The notes beneath the pieces were generated by a model. The model worked only from the letters and a program-made list of their open reading frames with translations, was not told the origin of the DNA and did not search any database. DNA of 64,000 nt, taken from contig NZ_VSMB01000004.1 in NCBI RefSeq assembly GCF_009805705.1, positions 248,001-312,000 of the forward strand, written 5' to 3'. This stretch comes from Ruania rhizosphaerae (GTDB taxonomy: Bacteria > Actinomycetota > Actinomycetes > Actinomycetales > Beutenbergiaceae). Position numbers and translations under genes: made by a program. Of the stretch, positions 61,033 to 64,000 are shown piece by piece (the stretch's first letter is position 1; each line of letters starts with the position of its first letter).

Positions 61033-63204
61033 TCAGTTGATGACACGCAAGCTGCGATAGCCGGGCCCACCGCTGTCAGCATCACCCACTTCGACCGTGC
61101 GCACGGACAACCCGCCGTCAACCTGGACACCGAGCAGCAGAGTTGTCTCGCCGTCGGCTGCAGTTCCGGCCAGCGCAGCCACGCGCACGGGCTGAGCACC
61201 ACCGCCGAGCGCGAAGAAGTCGAGTCCACTCACCTCTCCACCATCGGCATTGTCGTGCAGCCGGGTCCGGATCACGGACGCCGTCACCTCCGTGCCACTG
61301 GCGTTCGGTCCAGCTACCTGCCAGTCGCCAAGGATCGGGTCCGAGGTCGTCGCATAGTCCGGGCGTTCGCTCCTGAGGATGGAACGCACCGGGCTACCCA
61401 CGCCGGTGCCGGATGAACGCACCACGTGCTGAGATCCAGGCTGGTCGCCGCCCTTACGTTCGACGTAGGCCTCGGCCAGAATGCCGGCATTGTCGACGCG
61501 CGGCACGAAGGTCGCCCAGACATCATCGACGGTGGCGCCGACGAACTGTGACGACGTCACGGTGACAGATCCTTCGCCGTCACCATCGGTGCGGATCCCG
61601 ATCCCGCCATGGGCAAATGTGGTTCCGACGATGTTCGCGGTGACCCGTCCAGCGGTTCTGATGCCGCAGGTGGCGTTGTCCTGGTCGAGGTAGAAGCCGG
61701 GCTCGAGGAAGAGGCACCCGATGACGGTGATGTCGTCTGCGCCATCCAGGAAGAGGGCCGACGGGAGTCCCTCGTAATTGGCCAGGCCACGGCCACGAGG
61801 CGTGTAGAAGTAGACCCCGCTGACCACCACCTGCCGGTGGAGTCGTAGTCGAATCCCGTAGGTGTGGGCGTTGATGTGGCAGTTGGAGATCGCCCCACCA
61901 GGCTCGTGCAGGCGGTCGAAATGGACCCCGTCGGACAGATCGTCGGCGTGCCAGACTTCGAACGCGACGTCCATGCCGACGAGGAAGGAGTCGGCGATCC
62001 GGAAATCCTCGAAGTCATTGGGGGCGACCCCGGCGTCCCGTCCTTCGATCTTGACCCCGTAGCGCCAGAACCCATTGACGTAGATCTCGGTCATCACGGG
62101 GCTGTAGCAGTCCTTGAAGTGGATGGCATGCGTGCGCCCGGTGAGCTCGTACTTCATCAACTCACCCTCAGAGGGAATCTCGCTCGGGTCGGGTTGACGA
62201 GGTCCGTAGAAGTTGGTGAACATGTTCGACGGTGTGTCGCCGTTGATGTAGACGTCCGTGATGTAGGCCCACCACTTGTTGGCCAGATAGATGCCCTTCT
62301 CGAAGTTGCCATCGAAGGCCAGGTCGCGGAGGCCATTGGCGTAGGCCCCGATGTAGACGTTCTCGATGCGTACTGAACGACGTCGGTGCGACCCGAAACC
62401 CGGCGTTCCTGGGCTCAATGACGAACTGATCTCCAGCGCGACTCCGTTGTTCGTCGCTGAATCTGCCGGTAGTGCGGAGAGCAAGCTAATCCCATAAACC
62501 TGCCACACCTCGGCGTTGAAGTTCGACGTCAGCTTGATCAGGCCGTCCGCATTGCTCTCGTCTGCGACGAAGTAGGAGCTCTGCGGACCATCGCCGGTCA
62601 CGCTGATCCCTGGCACGCCATCGACCGGACGGTTGTCGATCTGGCAGACCGCCTGGGACATCATCCGGTATAGGCCGGTCGGGACGTAAACGACCAACCC
62701 TGTGAACACGCCATCGCCGACCAGGAACTCGACCAGGTCGAACGCACCCTGGACTGCCTGGGAGTCGTCCGCTACGCCGTCGCCGACCGCGCCGAACCAC
62801 CGGATGTTGAGACGATCGTCGTGGACTCGGACCCATGCGCCGTCGGTGGCAGGTGACGAGTCCGAGACGATGTAGACACCTTCGCGCGCGTCAGCAGCAG
62901 CGTGGTCGGAGAAGTCGCCGGCGCGCCAGACGAATGTTCCTTCCCGTCCCGGTTCGGTCAGGTAGACCACCTTCGTCGTGCCCGGATCAAGCGCTTTGAT
63001 TCCACCCCTGTCAGCGACGGCGGTATCGACCACGTGACCGCCGCTGGCGACCACCTGTCCAGGATCCGCCGACGCGCTGGTCGCCGTCGCGACCGAGGCG
63101 GCCGTCGCGAGCGCTGCGCCACTTACTACGCCGAAGACGCCTCGGCGCCCGATCATGCTTGAACCCGTGTCCTCCATGGACGCTCCCTGTGTGACCTGTT
63201 TCAT
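61033..63204 (-). CDS. secreted right-handed beta-helix protein (pectate-lyase-like fold)
   Basis: A 723-aa exported protein. The N-terminus has a twin-arginine-like signal (GRRGVFGVVSG near residues 20-30) followed by ATAASVATATSASA. The core, from about residue 130 (IRWFGAVGDGVADDSQAV), is the glycan-depolymerase-type entry to a beta-helix, with many parallel strand turns (GYGVKIEGRD, ITVIGCLFLEPGFYL, IVGTTFAHGGIGIRT). A C-terminal beta-sandwich-like domain follows. The WFGAVGDGVADDS motif is shared with polygalacturonase and pectate-lyase-like exported proteins. Specific catalytic residues cannot be fixed. ATG 63204; upstream operator-like site 63282. Confidence 0.78.
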   Translation of the reverse strand: MKQVTQGASMEDTGSSMIGRRGVFGVVSGAALATAASVATATSASADPGQVVASGGHVVDTAVADRGGIKALDPGTTKVVYLTEPGREGTFVWRAGDFSDHAAADAREGVYIVSDSSPATDGAWVRVHDDRLNIRWFGAVGDGVADDSQAVQGAFDLVEFLVGDGVFTGLVVYVPTGLYRMMSQAVCQIDNRPVDGVPGISVTGDGPQSSYFVADESNADGLIKLTSNFNAEVWQVYGISLLSALPADSATNNGVALEISSSLSPGTPGFGSHRRRSVRIENVYIGAYANGLRDLAFDGNFEKGIYLANKWWAYITDVYINGDTPSNMFTNFYGPRQPDPSEIPSEGELMKYELTGRTHAIHFKDCYSPVMTEIYVNGFWRYGVKIEGRDAGVAPNDFEDFRIADSFLVGMDVAFEVWHADDLSDGVHFDRLHEPGGAISNCHINAHTYGIRLRLHRQVVVSGVYFYTPRGRGLANYEGLPSALFLDGADDITVIGCLFLEPGFYLDQDNATCGIRTAGRVTANIVGTTFAHGGIGIRTDGDGEGSVTVTSSQFVGATVDDVWATFVPRVDNAGILAEAYVERKGGDQPGSQHVVRSSGTGVGSPVRSILRSERPDYATTSDPILGDWQVAGPNASGTEVTASVIRTRLHDNADGGEVSGLDFFALGGGAQPVRVAALAGTAADGETTLLLGVQVDGGLSVRTVEVGDADSGGPGYRSLRVIN

Positions 63205-63281
63205 CGTGTCCTGGCCTCTCAACTCTCGATCGCAGCGACGTCGCTGCGGGGTGAAATCTCAGTCCGGACTTCGTCCCGAAA

Positions 63282-63293
63282 TGAGACGTATCA
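63282..63293. promoter_or_regulatory. putative operator for the second LacI, at the beta-helix gene
   Basis: TGAGACGTATCA matches the site at 60968 (read on the other strand) except for one position. It lies 78 bp upstream of the beta-helix start. Confidence 0.65.
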
Positions 63294-63444
63294 ATTCATG
63301 CGCTAGCGACGCGCTGTCTTCACCTCGACTCTGAGATTCGGGGATTTCCGCCGGTTCGAGACCCCTCGCTGTGACCCGCGGCGGTGGTGGTTGCTGGTCC
63401 ATGCTTGCCCAGTTCGCTGGGCACTGTCAAGATGTAGACTGAGA

Positions 63445-63641
63445 CGATTCAAGTTGCTGCTTGCGCATGGTGGCTTGAGGGCTTCATCGACGCCCACCCC
63501 GAGTTGGAACTGCGCCGGGTCAAAGATGCCGCAACCTGGCCGCCCACGGCTATCTCGTCGTCGACCCGGAAATCGTCTGCAGTATTCTGGCGGAATATCC
63601 CCGTGGTCGCCGCTCGAGTCGAAGAGCTGCTCAGACGATGA
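63445..63641 (+). pseudogene. decayed gene fragment, unidentified
   Basis: One frame reads WWLEGFIDAHPELELRRVKDA, then stops looking coding; a shifted frame continues LAAHGYLVVDPEIV; the first frame resumes as VVAARVEELLRR and stop. A start codon is missing. The pattern suggests two frameshifts in a short conserved gene. I do not recognise the family. Confidence 0.35.
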
Positions 63642-63650
63642 GGGGCACGA

Positions 63651-64000
63651 TCATCGGCCACCGCCGCTGACCTGCGCCAGCTCGTCCGCGAGCGCACCCA
63701 ACTTCTCCCACGGGAGCGGTCCGAAGAGCACGGGCGCTGCGCGGTAGAGGGTGGTGGCTTCGGCGACCGGTGCGAACGGGCCGATCGGAACGTCGCCGAT
63801 GTGGCGGCGCAGCACGACCGCTGCGTCCGGGTCGTCGAGGATCTCCCGCAGGGTCGAGGTGACCCCGACGCGACCGGACGGGAAGGACTCCGGCGAGGGG
63901 ACGGCGTCGTAGGCCCGCTGGGCGGCCAATGCCTGGGCGTGCTGGCTACGGCACAGCAGGTGCTCGGCACCAACCTGGCCGTGCTCGGGCAGGCCGAGGC
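63651..64000 (-). CDS. C-terminal part of an unidentified protein (runs off the window)
   Basis: The open frame enters from beyond the window edge and stops at 63651. The visible 115 residues include PEHGQVGAEHLLCRSQHAQA and ALAAQRAYDAVPSPE, then TLREILDDPDAAVVLRRHIG and a tail ending LADELAQVSGGGR. The middle is reminiscent of short C-terminal domains attached to bacterial glycoside hydrolases, but I cannot assign a family. Its neighbours suggest a sugar-related role. Confidence 0.5.
   Translation of the reverse strand, partial: LGLPEHGQVGAEHLLCRSQHAQALAAQRAYDAVPSPESFPSGRVGVTSTLREILDDPDAAVVLRRHIGDVPIGPFAPVAEATTLYRAAPVLFGPLPWEKLGALADELAQVSGGGR

Larger units (their letters stand above)
63205..63650. 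other. 446-bp region with operator and a gene relic
   Basis: Contains the palindrome at 63282 and, on the plus strand from about 63445 to 63641, a coding-like stretch lacking a start codon. No intact gene is supported. Confidence 0.5.

Overview
The window is GC-rich DNA with dense, overlapping gene pairs, actinobacterial Shine-Dalgarno spacing and LacI, GntR(FCD), PucR and LuxR regulators. It reads as the chromosome of a glycan-degrading Actinomycetota, probably Micrococcales. The genus cannot be fixed from sequence alone. I found no rRNA, tRNA, CRISPR array, integrase or intact insertion sequence.

Layout. 0-3.4 kb: glpD, palindromic repeats and an Rpn-type nuclease gene. 3.4-41.1 kb: a large catabolic region. 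It holds an AGE-family epimerase, a D-2-hydroxyacid dehydrogenase, a GDSL hydrolase, five Gfo/Idh/MocA oxidoreductases, a DUF1961/LamG protein, a sugar ABC importer, an enolase-superfamily enzyme, three large secreted beta-propeller/CBM proteins, a DUF4127 protein, an alpha/beta hydrolase, a LacI regulator, an NAD-dependent epimerase, a DHDPS-family aldolase and NagB-like and NagA-like enzymes. Six copies of one 14-bp palindrome (TGCAACCGATTGCA, one copy with a mismatch) sit at the promoters of these units. I therefore read most of the region as one LacI regulon for uptake and intracellular breakdown of an amino-sugar-containing glycan that I cannot name.

Two accessory segments interrupt this region: PucR/DadA at 6.6-9.8 kb, and a membrane protein plus AAA ATPase at 33.7-35.8 kb. 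Each is bounded by a duplicated 3' end of the neighbouring gene. A MazEF-type toxin-antitoxin pair lies just outside the second segment.

41-49 kb holds a large LuxR-type ATPase regulator, a lipoprotein and a sortase-anchored SdrD_B-repeat surface protein. 49-54 kb is a non-phosphorylating L-fucose pathway with its GntR regulator. 54-63.2 kb is a second glycan locus: GH42 beta-galactosidase, a second LacI, a second ABC importer and a secreted beta-helix protein. A different putative operator (TGANACGTNTCA) occurs there. Neither importer has its own ATPase gene, so a shared MsmX/MsiK-type ATPase elsewhere is expected.

The genes suggest extracellular binding or cleavage of a glycan, import of oligosaccharides, and intracellular oxidation, epimerisation, deacetylation, deamination and aldol cleavage. 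Fucose and galactose side chains could be handled by the neighbouring loci. The substrates are inferred.
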